A stretch of 64,000 bases of DNA from Shinisaurus crocodilurus (lineage: Eukaryota; Chordata; Lepidosauria; Squamata; Shinisauridae): the NCBI GenBank assembly GCA_021292165.1, contig CM037879.1, positions 119,415,473 through 119,479,472 of the forward strand. The letters are read 5' to 3'. The position numbers were made by a program, and so were the translations under genes. Within the stretch, counting starts at the first letter, position 1, and the number at the start of each line of letters is the position of its first letter. The notes under the pieces were generated by a model. The model was not told the DNA's origin, made no database searches, and saw only the letters and a program-made list of their open reading frames with translations. Positions 46,566 to 55,380 of the stretch are shown piece after piece.

Positions 46566-47767
46566 CCCCTCCTGTGCTCCCCTCCAACTCCTGTGCAACC
46601 ATAGTTAAGACTCTAAGGCCGTTTACAAATTCTTGAGTGAAGCTCTGAAAAAATGTTTAATCTTAGTAGATGCATATCCCCCCCCCGCCCCATGAGCAGA
46701 AGGAGCCTCCACAAGTAGGTTTCTGACCCTGATCCTCTTCAAGGAGGCATTTTGAGGCTGTAGCCCTCTGTGCTGCTAAGTTGGACTAAATAAATTAATT
46801 AAATAATGATTCAGCACACAGGCATTAAGTCAGCCCACTGAGTTGTGCACTATCCTGAAAGTTGCTGAGCAGCAGAAGGTGAAGTAATCACTCAGTAATG
46901 TCAAGATGAATAAAATAAAGGCTATCTCATGTTGCAATTGATTTCAATCTGCTGAAATATGCCACTATGCATTTTGATTAGCTTAGCAATGCAACATGCA
47001 GGTCTCTTGGAGGGGGAGCTCTGTTATTTTGTCATTGTTCTTCTTCTAGAAGCCCATCATTCATCACACCCCTTTTCTAATCTACATTTTATTTCTTTGA
47101 TGCGATCAATGTGCACAATAAAGGGTGTTACCTTGCATTTCTGCATTTTGATTGGACTTGTCAATGGTGGGCAAACTCATACAGCCTAGCAGTGTGGCAG
47201 GTTAGGAAATATTTTGCTAATGCCATCAATTACATTATTCAATGACCTTTCCCCCTACTTCCCTGACCACTCTACCTTAGAAAAGATGAGTGCATATTTC
47301 AAGATGTCATTCCAACCCATTCTGTTTGTTTTACAGGGCTGTGCAGGACATAAAAATGAAAAATGGTGCCCGATAAAGAAATAAACAACTGCACAGTTAA
47401 TGCCCAAGATGGAGAGCCAATGGTTCCTGCTGCATGATTTCATTGGTGTGCAATAACTGTCAGGGGAAAATAAATAATAATTATTAGTCATTTATGGGGA
47501 CAGCAGGACAATTTAGTGTGTCTGCATCTAGAATATTCATTAGCTGGTAACGTGTTAAGTCTGGCATTTTTTTAAAAAAAGGTCAAGGTTGTTTGAGTTT
47601 CTGAGTACAGAAGAAGTGGTCACAATTCAACAGTATGAGGAACATATTATTGTAGACAACAGTGATAACAAGAGAAGTGGGAGAAATGCTACTTGTAATC
47701 TACATATCACCCCAGCTGTTATCCTGTATGTGGTTGGGCTGTTTAAATCTCTTATTATTATGAATGA

Positions 47768-47799
<32 letters not shown>

Positions 47800-47934
47800 A
47801 CCACCAAAGCAAAGGTTTGAAAGGATTCCTGAAGGAAGATAGAAGGAGGATTCCAGAAAAGATATATTTATATTCTGCATGTATATTTATTCCAGAAAAT
47901 GCTGAATGGATACCCCACATGAAAGAACTGAAGA
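46566..47934. other. Unassigned AT-rich DNA
   Basis: No gene is supported. A (GAT)n run is listed separately. Confidence 0.4.
47770..47799. repeat. (GAT)n microsatellite
   Basis: About ten ATG/GAT trinucleotide units. Confidence 0.95.
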
Positions 47935-48052
47935 AAGTGGATAAAGATTTTAATTTTCTCCCTGCTTCATAATCCTAGAGTTGGGGGTCATCCAGTGAAA
48001 ATTATTAGCAGTAGATTCATGGAGTCAAAAGAATGTTCCTCATATTGTTGAA
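47935..48052 (+). mobile_element. CR1-like LINE fragment, part 1 (split by the Helitron)
   Basis: FSLLHNTRV-like and HPVKIISSRFMESKE-like translated blocks (in two frames) match CR1 ORF2 near its C-terminus. The same element resumes at 50125-50300 (TGGAATTTGCTGCCACAAGA, GATGGCTTTAAATTGAGACT), so the Helitron lies inside it. Confidence 0.7.
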
Positions 48053-48118
48053 CTAGCTGTTGCTCGCGGCTTCGCTCGCGTGGATTTTAGGATTTGGTAC
48101 AATTGTCCACCCGTTGTC

Positions 48119-48133
48119 AACTCGCACAAACCA
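48119..48133. repeat. 15-bp target site duplication (left) of the Penelope-like insertion
   Basis: AACTCGCACAAACCA recurs at 48884-48898. Removing 48134-48898 leaves the OTU remnant continuous. Confidence 0.85.
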
Positions 48134-48405
48134 AAGACAGGATTTGGAGCTGTTCCCATTAATGTGACTCAACTAATTACTGTAGTTCTACATAGAAGCT
48201 GTGTCCTGACTGGATGTCCTTGACATTTTGCCAAGATAACACCAGAAAAGAAAAAAACTGTACCAAAATATAATAATATTCATAAAGACCTATCTTTTCA
48301 GTCGCCACTAAAACAGTGAAGACACTTCAGTTGTTAAAGAATTCTGCAGACTTTTTTACAAGTAAGATATATTTTATATAAAGAAAACATATGTCCTTGT
48401 TTAAA

Positions 48406-48423
48406 AAGAAATACTTGATTCTC
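48406..48423. repeat. 18-bp target site duplication of the L1 fragment (left)
   Basis: AAGAAATACTTGATTCTC recurs exactly at 48623-48640. Confidence 0.92.
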
Positions 48424-48622
48424 TTTTTTTTCTTTGTTTTATGAATTTTTATTTCATTTCATACAAACACAAAAACACATATATAACAAACAATATACAC
48501 AATTAAAAAGGACTTCCAATCTTCTCCACAGCTTAAGCAACCACAGTTATTCTTACAACATTCTCCGTTAACAAAACCTCACATTCAGTTACGGCAAACC
48601 AAAAACAAAACCACATTTTAAG
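48424..48622 (-). mobile_element. L1-type 3' end, 199 bp, minus strand
   Basis: Starts with a T run (the poly-A tail of the minus strand), followed within 20-30 bases by the complement of AATAAAAATTCATAAA, a polyadenylation signal. The 18-bp flanking duplication and the 5' truncation are typical of L1-driven retroposition. The body is AT-rich 3' UTR with no coding match, so the L1 label rests on tail and duplication length. Another L1-mobilised transcript is possible. Confidence 0.75.
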
Positions 48623-48976
48623 AAGAAATACTTGATTCTCATTAATTTTAAGAAAATGTTTTTAAATGATTTCTATTTAGAATATAGAGAAATTTATTAT
48701 ACAATGAGAATGTATTTTTATTATGTGTTGTCCTCACCATGTGAACTTACTGTATGTAATTTGAACATTTACAGCCCCCTAAGGAAGGCCTTAGAAAAAA
48801 AAACACAGGCCAAAATGCATCGGGCTCCTCTATTCAATAAAGATTTTGTATCCTGAGAACTTAGTTCTCTCCTTTTTTTCGTAACTCGCACAAACCACCA
48901 TAAGTATGGGTTCGGGACATGTTGTCAAAGTATGCATCGGCACTCGCATAGTTGTTTCCATCACTGTCGTGGGACA

Positions 48977-49200
48977 TTATTTATTTATTTATTTATTTAT
49001 TTATTACATTTATACCCTGCCTTTTTTCCTGCAAGGAACACAAGGCGGCTTACATAATCCTCCTCCTCCTCTCCATTTTATCCTTACAACAACCCTGTGA
49101 GGTAGGTTAGGCTGAGACGAGAGTCAGTGACTGGACCAAAGTCACCCAGTGAGTTTCATGGCTGAGTGGGGACTAGAACCTGGATCTCCCGAGTCCCAGA
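48977..49200 (-). mobile_element. CORE-SINE in the Helitron, minus strand
   Basis: Complement of the 6920-7155 SINE: a (TTTA)n tail, CAAGGCGGCTTACATAATCC, CAACAACCCTGTGAGGTAGG, then AAAGTCACCCAGTGAGTTTC and GGGGACTAGAACC (complement of box B). The first 30 or so bases of the head are missing. Confidence 0.92.
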
Positions 49201-50124
49201 ATTATAGAGAATTCATCCCAGTTTCAACGACATGATCAACTATTTGTTCACGTACCTCCCTACCTAGATTTTGACTGCCATACATAACGAAAGATAGTGC
49301 CCAGAATAGGCACGCTCCATCGCCTACAATTGGTACAACTGTGTGTGGTATCATCACACCATTTACATTTAAATTTTCAATTTACATTTTGAATTTTTTT
49401 TTTATGGAGAAGATGAAAAAAAAAAACTAGCCAGGTTTAAACATGAAATGGTCCCCCCCCCCCCCTCCTTGAAGGCCTGTGAGAGCTGTATGGAAAAGAT
49501 ACAGTGTCTCTGGCTGAAAGTGTAACGTTTAGGCTGGGTGCTGGCAGCAGAAATCTTTTCTGACAGAAATATCTGATCTTAAAGAAAAATCAGGTTAATC
49601 CTGAGAGTCTACAGGTGATGAAGAGTGACTGTGCCAAGTTTGGGGTAGATCCATCAAAACGTGATGGAGCCTATGCGACGATGCCCCACAAAACAACAGT
49701 CATTCAGTCAGCCAGTCATTTAAAAAGTTTCCCTCCCTTTTTACCCCCTCAGAGAACATTCTAAATGGCCTAGGGGAGATTTGCATACCTACTCCTATTG
49801 GCCCCTGCAGGAATTCATAGGAACATTCTAAGTGTCGTATGGGCTATTTGCATAACTGCTCCTATTGGCTCCTGCAGCAATTATGAGGTGAGGCCGATTT
49901 GCATAACTTCTCCCCTGTTGTTTTGCCCATAGGAGATATGAGAGTGGGGCGATTTCCCCCTCTTTCCCCTCCCTTAGGGATGGAATTTCAAAAAAATCCT
50001 TCCTTAGTGGGTGTCTACGTCATAAAAACAATGTTCCTTCAAAATTTCACGGTCCTAGATTAAACGGTTTGAGCTGGGCGTTGATCAGTCAGTCAGTCGG
50101 GACTTCTTCTTTTATTTATATAGA

Positions 50125-50300
50125 TTGTGACCACTTCTTCTGCACTCCCTCACAAAATACCAACCAACTGACTGACTGACTGACTTACTAACATGGAATT
50201 TGCTGCCACAAGAGGCTACTAGTTTAGATGGCTTTAAATTGAGACTGAGCAAATTCCTGGATGATAAGTCCATCAACAGCCCTTAGCTATGATAACTAAA
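50125..50300 (+). mobile_element. CR1-like LINE fragment, part 2
   Basis: Continues 47935-48052: ACATGGAATTTGCTGCCACA and TAGATGGCTTTAAATTGAGA, encoding a WNLLPQEA..LDGFKLRL-like CR1 C-terminal block. A (GACT)n run lies at 50169-50187. Confidence 0.7.
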
Positions 50301-50483
50301 TGAAATTTGTGGTAATTTTTTGTTTCAGCTCTAAGTGCTGCTCTGCATTTGACCCAATATATTTAAAGGAATTGACTTTAAATGGGATGCCTAATTTAAA
50401 TAGTATTAAATATTATTATGTGTACTTGGTAGGGGAGTTTGTTTAGACGGCTTGTTGGAAGCGTTTTCTATTGTATCTGTAGT

Positions 50484-50521
<38 letters not shown>
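50484..50521. repeat. (GT)n microsatellite
   Basis: About 18 GT units, the longest pure GT run in the window. Confidence 0.95.
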
Positions 50522-50525
<4 letters not shown>

Positions 50526-51298
50526 TGTTTTAAAGCATTGCACTACCCTAATTTAAACCATAATGGTTTTTTTGAGAACTACTAGACAGGGGCACAAGAC
50601 ACATGGAGCTGTTTCTGCTCTGTATTTCTTTCTTCTCTGTTTGTTACAATATCTAGTTGCTTCATGCCGTGAATTGCGCTGCTCTCACCTCACATCACTG
50701 GCTGTCAACAGCAAGGGTGGGATAGCATACATAGCACAATGATCCACCACCGCCTCTGCTGGAGAAGGCCAAGCCAGGCAAGTAGCCCAGCCTTGCTGCT
50801 TGCTGCTTGCTGCTTGCTGCTGCCTGGGAGGGACTACCTGCACCACTGGTGGAACTGCTGGCTGCCCTTGCAGGACCGGGCCCAGCCAGGAGCCACCCCG
50901 CCCCACCTGCAACTGTGGGGCCATAAAGATCCGGCCCCCAGCGGGGGCGGGTCCGCCGCCGCCGGGGTCGCCACCGAAGGGGGTGGCGCAAGGGCGAGGA
51001 CCTGTCCCCCTGCTGCTGGGGATATAGGTGGGGCTGGGGTTTTTAAGAGGCCCTTCTTTTTGAAGGGCTTGGGGTTTTAGTGGTTAATTTTAGGGGTGGG
51101 TCTCCCGCCTGATCGGCGGAAGCGAGGGGGCTTGTGCCTCTCCCAGGGAGATGATGGAGGGCAAAATATACCATTGTTGAGCGGCAGGCGCTGGCAGAAC
51201 GCTAGGGGCAGGCCGCGCCGACTAAGGGGGACAAGGGATCGATGCTTAATACCTACCGCATTTTTCGCTCCATAAGACGCACTTAGTTTTTAGAGGAA

Positions 51299-51642
51299 GA
51301 AAACAAGGAAAAAAAGATTCATGTGCAGATTATTGGAAAACTAATGACAAGAGAACAAAATAATATCTCCATACATTATTTATTTATTAACTGCCTTTTT
51401 AACCCTGCATTTCTTAAAAACAATCCAAAACAGGTTATAAGAAGAATAAAACACAAATAACAATATCGCTGCGGGGATGGGCGATATTGTAATTTGAGTT
51501 TTATTCTTCTTTATTGTTTTTAAGAAATGCAGGGGTAAAAAAAAGCAGTTAATAAATAAATAAATTTATGGAGATATTATTTTGTTCTATTGCTATTAGT
51601 TTTCCAGTAATTTGTACATGAATCTTTTTTTCCCTTGTTTTC
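51299..51642. repeat. Large imperfect palindrome inside the transposon
   Basis: Left arm 51299-51469 and right arm 51481-51642 are inverted copies: CTCCATACATTATTTATTTA against TAAATAAATTTATGGAG, CATTTCTTAAAAACAAT against ATTGTTTTTAAGAAATG, CAATATCGC against GCGATATTG. The spacer is 11 bases. The left arm has an 18-base extra segment near 51422-51440. Confidence 0.92.
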
Positions 51643-51939
51643 TGATAACCATTACTGCTTTCACGCAGGCCTACCTGCCTCCTCGCCGGCTTGCGCTCTC
51701 CGCGGCGAGCCGGCCGCACTGGTCCCGTCGCATCAGTTCTGGCGCGGTGGAAGTGCCGCGATGGGACTCTGCTTCGGCGCGCTGGACCCCCGCGCTATGT
51801 TTTTGGTGGGGGGAAACCAGGGCAACAGGGCGAAGCAGCCGGATGTGCATTGACTCCAACGGCAGCGGCGCCACTCAGAAGAGCAAAATCGGGCCGCCCC
51901 CGCCAACGGGATCTGGGCAGATGTGAGGCGGCGGCAAAG

Positions 51940-52480
51940 TTTTTTTGGGAGCGGGCGGCCTTGTCCCACTCCACGCAGGAGCCCTCCTCTCTTCCGCCGC
52001 CCCGCCGCCCGCGTTCCTGCTGCCGGGTGTGTGTGTGCCACCGCCACGCCGCGGCGGCAAAGTTTTTGGGAGTGCGCAGGAGCCCTCCTCTCTTCTGTCG
52101 CCCACCCGCTCGTGTCCCTGCTGCCCGGGGGGGTGCTGCCGCCGCGGCAAAATTTTTGGGAGCGTGCAGGAGCCCTCCTCTCTTCCACCACCCGCCCGCT
52201 CGCGTCCCTGCTGCCCAGGGGGAGGGGTGCTGCTGCTGCGCCGCCACGGCAAAGTTTTTGGGAGTGCGCAGGAGCCCTCCTCTCTTCCACTGCCCGCCTG
52301 CTCGCGTCCCTGCTGCCCAGGGGGGGGGTGCTGCCGCTGTGCCGCCACAGCAAAGTTTTTGGGAGTGCGCAGGAGCCCTCCTCTCTTCCACCGCCCGCCC
52401 GCTCGCGTCCCTGCTGCAGGGGGGTGGGGTGCCGCTGCCAAGTTTTTTCCCCTGCAGGAGCCCTCCTCTCTTCCACTGGA
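51940..52480. repeat. GC-rich minisatellite, six units of 85-102 bp
   Basis: The word GGAGCCCTCCTCTCTTCC begins at 51978, 52079, 52169, 52271, 52372 and 52457. Each unit also has CGGCAAAGTTTTTGGGAGTG and a CGCGTCCCTGCTGCCC-type part with a variable G run. Composition keeps all six frames open, which produces a 571-codon plus frame and several minus frames of up to 270 codons. None of these is convincing as a gene. Confidence 0.95.
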
Positions 52481-52684
52481 CCAGTTGGAGGCACGCAGAG
52501 GAAGGTAGGGGGAAAAATTATTTGTTTTTTTTTTCCAGCATTCACTCAATAAGACGCACAGACATTTCCCCCTCCTTTTTGGGGGGAGAAAAGTGCGTCT
52601 TATGGTGCGAAAAATACGGTATCCCTTGTCCCGGGCCTGCCCAGAGCCAAGGGATAACTGGGGGATGTGTGGCTCCTCCCCCCG

Positions 52685-53370
52685 CCTTGCGTTTGCTGTT
52701 GTGCAATGCCAGGTCCGTTACCCAAAAAACATCTTCCATCCATGACTTGATCCTGGATGAGGGTGCGGACCTGGCATGTATTATGGAAACCTGGCTGGAC
52801 GAGGCCGCTGCTCCAACTCTGGTGGCCTTGTGTCCAGCTGGTTTCTTGTATGCCCAGCAGCCAAGGGTTGGGGGACGGGGAGGGGGAGTGGCTGTTATCT
52901 ACCGGGAGTCCTTGGTCCTTACCAGACTCCCTCTCCGGGAGACCAAGTTTATTGAGTGCATGTACTGGAGGTTTGGTCCAAAGGGCAGTATGGGGATTCT
53001 GCTCGTGTACCGTCCACCCCGCTGCACGACAGACTCCCTGGCCGAGGTGCTGGAGGTGGTCTCTGATGTGCGTGTGTTGTCCCCCAGGCTATTGGTGCTG
53101 GGGGACTTCAACGTGCATTCGGGGGCTGCCCTCACGGGGGCACCTCGGGACTTCATGGAGACCATGGCTTCCTGGGAGCTGCACCCTGTATTAACTGGAC
53201 CTACCCATGTAGCCGGTCATGCACTGGACTTGGTTTTTGTTTCTGGAGAGGGGGGAAATGATCTGGAAATCGGGGGTATATCCACCACCCCCTTGTCATG
53301 GTCAGATCACTATCTGGTGGGGTTGGATTTCTCTGTGCCACAACCCCTCTGCAGGGGTGAGGGACATATT
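52685..53370 (+). pseudogene. L2 ORF2 APE-type endonuclease domain
   Basis: An uninterrupted frame gives the apurinic-endonuclease fold used by L2 to nick target DNA before reverse transcription. Motifs in order: LLLCNARSV (Asn at 52705), CIMETWLDE (Glu at 52786), GILLVYRPP (Tyr at 53008), LVLGDFNVHSG (Asp at 53104, Asn at 53110), THVAGHALDLVFV (Asp at 53227) and SWSDHYLV (Asp-His at 53305-53310). All expected catalytic positions are present. The frame enters from the transposon upstream with no element start codon, and runs into the inverted segment at 53371, so the full protein is broken. The domain itself looks little damaged, in line with a recent insertion. Confidence 0.92.
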
Positions 53371-53683
53371 AGGATCAAGCAAGCAGGTGGTCGGCCTCAC
53401 AGATGAAAGCACCTTGTCCACTTCATCAGAAGGAAGCAGCCGGAACCTATCCCGCAAACCGGTCTGCCGTTGGCCTCCTCCCGCTCACTCCGTGTCCACG
53501 ACGCACGATATCCCACTCCTAATCCGATCGATTTTATCTGCGAAGTGCTTTGCTAAAGCCTCACAGGAGGCTTTAGACTGTTCCAGTGGGTCCGGAGCGG
53601 CTGGACCGACCAGACTCCGGACCACTTGGAACAGCCTCCTGGGGCAGCACTCCGCAGACGCAATGGAGGCAGCATAGAAATTC
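53371..53683 (-). repeat. Inverted duplicate of L2 sequence 54014-54328
   Basis: The 313 bases are the complement of 54014-54328 (315 bases), with few differences including a 2-base indel. It sits between the endonuclease and the linker. The right junction shares GAAATTC with the sequence expected at that point. Confidence 0.93.
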
Positions 53684-53689
53684 CGCCCT

Positions 53690-54590
53690 AGGCGTCTTAT
53701 GGATCCAGATGGATTCCTGAACACGCTTGGGGAATTGGAGCACACAAACGGTAGCTCGGTTGAGACCCTGGTGGACGACTGGAATGCAGCAATAACCAGG
53801 GCATTAGACCGAGTTGCCCCGAAGCGCCCTCTTCACCTAAACAGAGCTCGCACGGCGCCATGGTTCACTCCGTCGCTGCGAGCTCTGAAACAAGAGGTGA
53901 GAAGGCTAGAGCGCCGATGGCGTAATTCCCGTTCCGAAGACGATCGAACACAGGTTAGTCCTTGGTCCTTAGCCATCTTCAGCCTACCAGGTGGCGGTGA
54001 AGGCAGCAAAAAAGAATTTCTATGCTGCCTCCATTGCGTCTGCGGAGTGCTGCCCCAGGAGGCTGTTCCAAGTGGTCCGGAGTCTGGTCGGTCCAGTCGC
54101 TCCGGACCCACTGGAACAGTCTAAAGCCTCCTGTGAGGCTTTAGCAAAGCACTTCGCAGATAAAATTGATCGGATTAGGAGTGGGATATCGTGCGTCGTG
54201 GACACAGGGAGTGAGCGGGAGGAGGCCAACGGCAGACCGGTTTGTGGGATAGGTTCCGGCTGCTTCCTTCTGATGAAGTGGACAAGGTGCTTTCATCTGT
54301 GAGGCCGACCACCTGCTTGCTTGATCCTTGCCCATCCTGGCTCATCATGAGCTGCAGGGAGAGACTGGGTGAGGGGATCAAGGCGGTGGTGAATGCCTCC
54401 CTCGAGGAGGGAGTGATGCCATCAGCCCTCAAGGAGGCAGTAATAAGACCACTTCTAAAGAAGCCCTCCTTGGATCCCCAGGATTTAAACAACTTTCGCC
54501 CAGTCTCCAATTTACCATTTCTGGGCAAGGTGATCGAGCGGATGGTGGGTGCTCAGTTGAAGGCACACTTGGATGAAGCCGATTATTTAG
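53690..54590 (+). pseudogene. L2 linker and N-terminal reverse-transcriptase part
   Basis: Blocks in order, with at least two frame changes: DPDGFLNTLGELEHT and LVDDWNAAITRALDRVAPKR (53700-53830), RTAPWFTPSLRALKQEVRRL (53850-53915), KKNFYAASIASAECCPRRLF and ALAKHFADKIDRIRSG (54010-54185), then PSWLIMSCRERLGEGIKAVV and LLKKPSLDPQDLNNFRPVSN (54330-54510) and LGKVIERMVGAQL. These are the L2 linker and reverse-transcriptase motifs 0 to 1. A frameshift near 53960 follows a short irregular segment. Confidence 0.88.
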
Positions 54591-54591
54591 A

Positions 54592-55261
54592 TCCTGGTGC
54601 TGAATGGGGTACATCTCCCCCTGAAGGACCAGGTCCGCAGCTTGGGGTCATTCTAGACTCCCAGCTGTCCATGGAGGCTCAGGTTGTGGCTGTGAGCCGG
54701 GTGGCGCTGTATCAACTCCATCTGATACGGCAGCTGCGCCCCTACCTTCCTAATCACCTGCTCCCATTAGTGGTTCATTCCTTGGTCTCCTCTCGCCTAG
54801 ACTACTGTAATGTGCTCTACGTGGGGTTACCCTTGAAGACGGTTCTGAAGCTACAGCTGGTACAGAACGCGGCGGCTCGCCTGGTTAAAGGCAGCCGCCG
54901 GCGGGATCACATCACGCCAGTGCTGAAGGATTTGCACTGGCTACCAGTTGCTTGCCGAGCCGAATTCAAGGTGTTGGTTTTGACCTTTAAAACCCTATAC
55001 GGCTCCGGTCCAGTCTATCTCAAGGAGCGTCTCCAGCAACACCAAGTGGGCCGCTCAACAAGATCTGCCACGGATGGCCTTCTCCTTGTCCCTTCAGCCA
55101 GAGCAGCTAGACTGGTGGGGACGAGGAAGAGGGCCTTTTCTGTGGTGGCCCCCGTACTGTGGAACTCTCTCCCGAGTAACCTCCGCCATGCCCCCTCTCT
55201 GCTGAGCTTCCGTCGCTCATTAAAAACCTGGTTGTTCAGGCGGGAATATGGGGTGGGTTAA
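54592..55261 (+). pseudogene. L2 ORF2 C-terminus after a core deletion
   Basis: At 54590-54597 the sequence jumps from EADYLDP (start of motif 1-2) straight to the block that follows the palm, near LNGVHLPLKDQ. The YADD-bearing core of roughly 150-200 codons is therefore missing. The junction is out of frame for about 15 codons, and one G fewer than in copy 1 (CTTGGGG at 54640) restores the frame to LGVILDSQLSM. The rest runs intact to FRRSLKTWLFRREYGVG and a stop. Compared with copy 1, the end is correct here. Confidence 0.9.
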
Positions 55262-55380
55262 AATTTTAAAATTTTTGTATTGTTTTAAATGTATTTTATT
55301 GTTTTTATTCTATGTACATTGCCCAGGGTGGCCGGTTGCCAGCCAGATGGGCGATAAATAAATATAAATAATAAATAATA

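Larger units (their letters stand above)
48134..48883 (+). mobile_element. Penelope-like element 3' part, inserted in the Helitron
   Basis: Flanked by the 15-bp repeat AACTCGCACAAACCA on both sides. Its end reads CTAAGGAAGGCCTTAGAAAA, then CACAGGCCAAAATGCATCGG and TCAATAAAGATTTTGTATCC, which follows the 3' region of Penelope-like elements (a GAAGGCC...CCGAAA..GCGTCGG design, then AATAAAGATTTTGTATCCTGAG). The body upstream is AT-rich and has no intact frame. An L1 3' end (48424-48622) is nested inside it. Confidence 0.75.
48057..49365 (-). pseudogene. OTU-domain remnant of the Helitron, split by insertions
   Basis: On the minus strand, from about 49365 to 49203, there is an open segment with VPIVGDGACLFWALSFVMYG, then REVREQIVDHVVE. 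GDGxCLFxALS is the catalytic-loop signature of OTU cysteine proteases (Asp and Cys). After the SINE it resumes at about 48970-48885 with MSHDSDGNNYASADAYF and THTYGGLCEL. After the Penelope-like piece it resumes at 48133-48060 with GLCELTTGGQLY, into the 3' hairpin. A one-base frameshift near 49220 already broke it. OTU domains are known in some Helitron proteins. Here it could only be a relic. Confidence 0.75.
48053..50124 (-). mobile_element. Helitron, minus strand, with nested insertions
   Basis: 5' end at 50124: TCTATATAAATAAAAGAAGA, which is the TC start plus a TATATAA run seen in other vertebrate Helitrons. 3' end at 48053: a GC-rich hairpin (CGCGAGCGAAGCCGCGAGC), about ten bases, then CTAG. 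The flanking bases are A before the 5' end and T after the 3' end, the canonical A/T target with no duplication. Gross length is 2,072 bp, of which about 990 bp is later insertion: a Penelope-like piece (48134-48883) and a SINE (48977-49200). The 5' part contains (GACT)n near 50087-50099. The remaining coding part is an OTU-like remnant. No Rep or helicase motif is seen, so this is a non-autonomous, internally deleted copy. Confidence 0.88.
51254..52621. mobile_element. TA-flanked DNA transposon inserted in the L2, 1,368 bp
   Basis: Terminal inverted repeats of about 29 bp: TACCGCATTTTTCGCTCCAT with AAGACGCAC at the left, and at the right the complement of TACCGTATTTTTCGCACCAT with AAGACGCAC. 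TA at both ends fits the target duplication of Tc1/mariner-like elements, though the superfamily is not proven. The L2 5' UTR resumes on both sides. Contents: a large palindrome (51299-51642), a GC-rich unique part (51660-51940), a minisatellite (51940-52480), and the right end. I see no transposase, so it is non-autonomous. Confidence 0.85.
50700..55380 (+). mobile_element. L2-clade LINE (subfamily A, copy 2), long but rearranged
   Basis: Order: GC-rich 5' UTR (from about 50700-50900; the exact start is not visible); a 1.37-kb DNA transposon at 51254-52621; an APE-type endonuclease; a 313-bp inverted duplicate at 53371-53683; the linker; the N-terminal part of the reverse transcriptase to 54590; then a deletion that removes the catalytic core; and an almost intact C-terminus, 3' UTR and tail ending at 55380. 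From 54592 on, it is nearly identical to 990-1798. The element cannot retrotranspose on its own. The GCTTGCTGCTTGCTGCTTGC run at 50790-50820 may belong to the 5' end or to flanking DNA. Confidence 0.85.

Noticed and set aside
50087..50187. (CAGT)n inside and (GACT)n outside the Helitron 5' end as an inverted terminal repeat
   Set aside because: Both are short tetranucleotide runs; the Helitron boundary is set by TC at the A/T target, and Helitrons lack terminal inverted repeats. The pairing is probably chance, though it lies close to the boundary.
51940..52480. Regularly spaced repeats as a CRISPR array
   Set aside because: Units are adjacent GC-rich minisatellite copies without unique spacers, in a vertebrate transposon.
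51733..52549. Minus-strand frames of 198-270 codons
   Set aside because: Shadows of the GC-rich minisatellite; repeated peptide units follow the DNA period and have no known domain.
51691..53406. A 571-codon plus-strand open frame, the longest in the window
   Set aside because: It begins in the GC-rich part of the TA-flanked transposon, runs through the minisatellite, and only by chance of frame continues into the L2 endonuclease. It is a composite of three repeats, not a gene.
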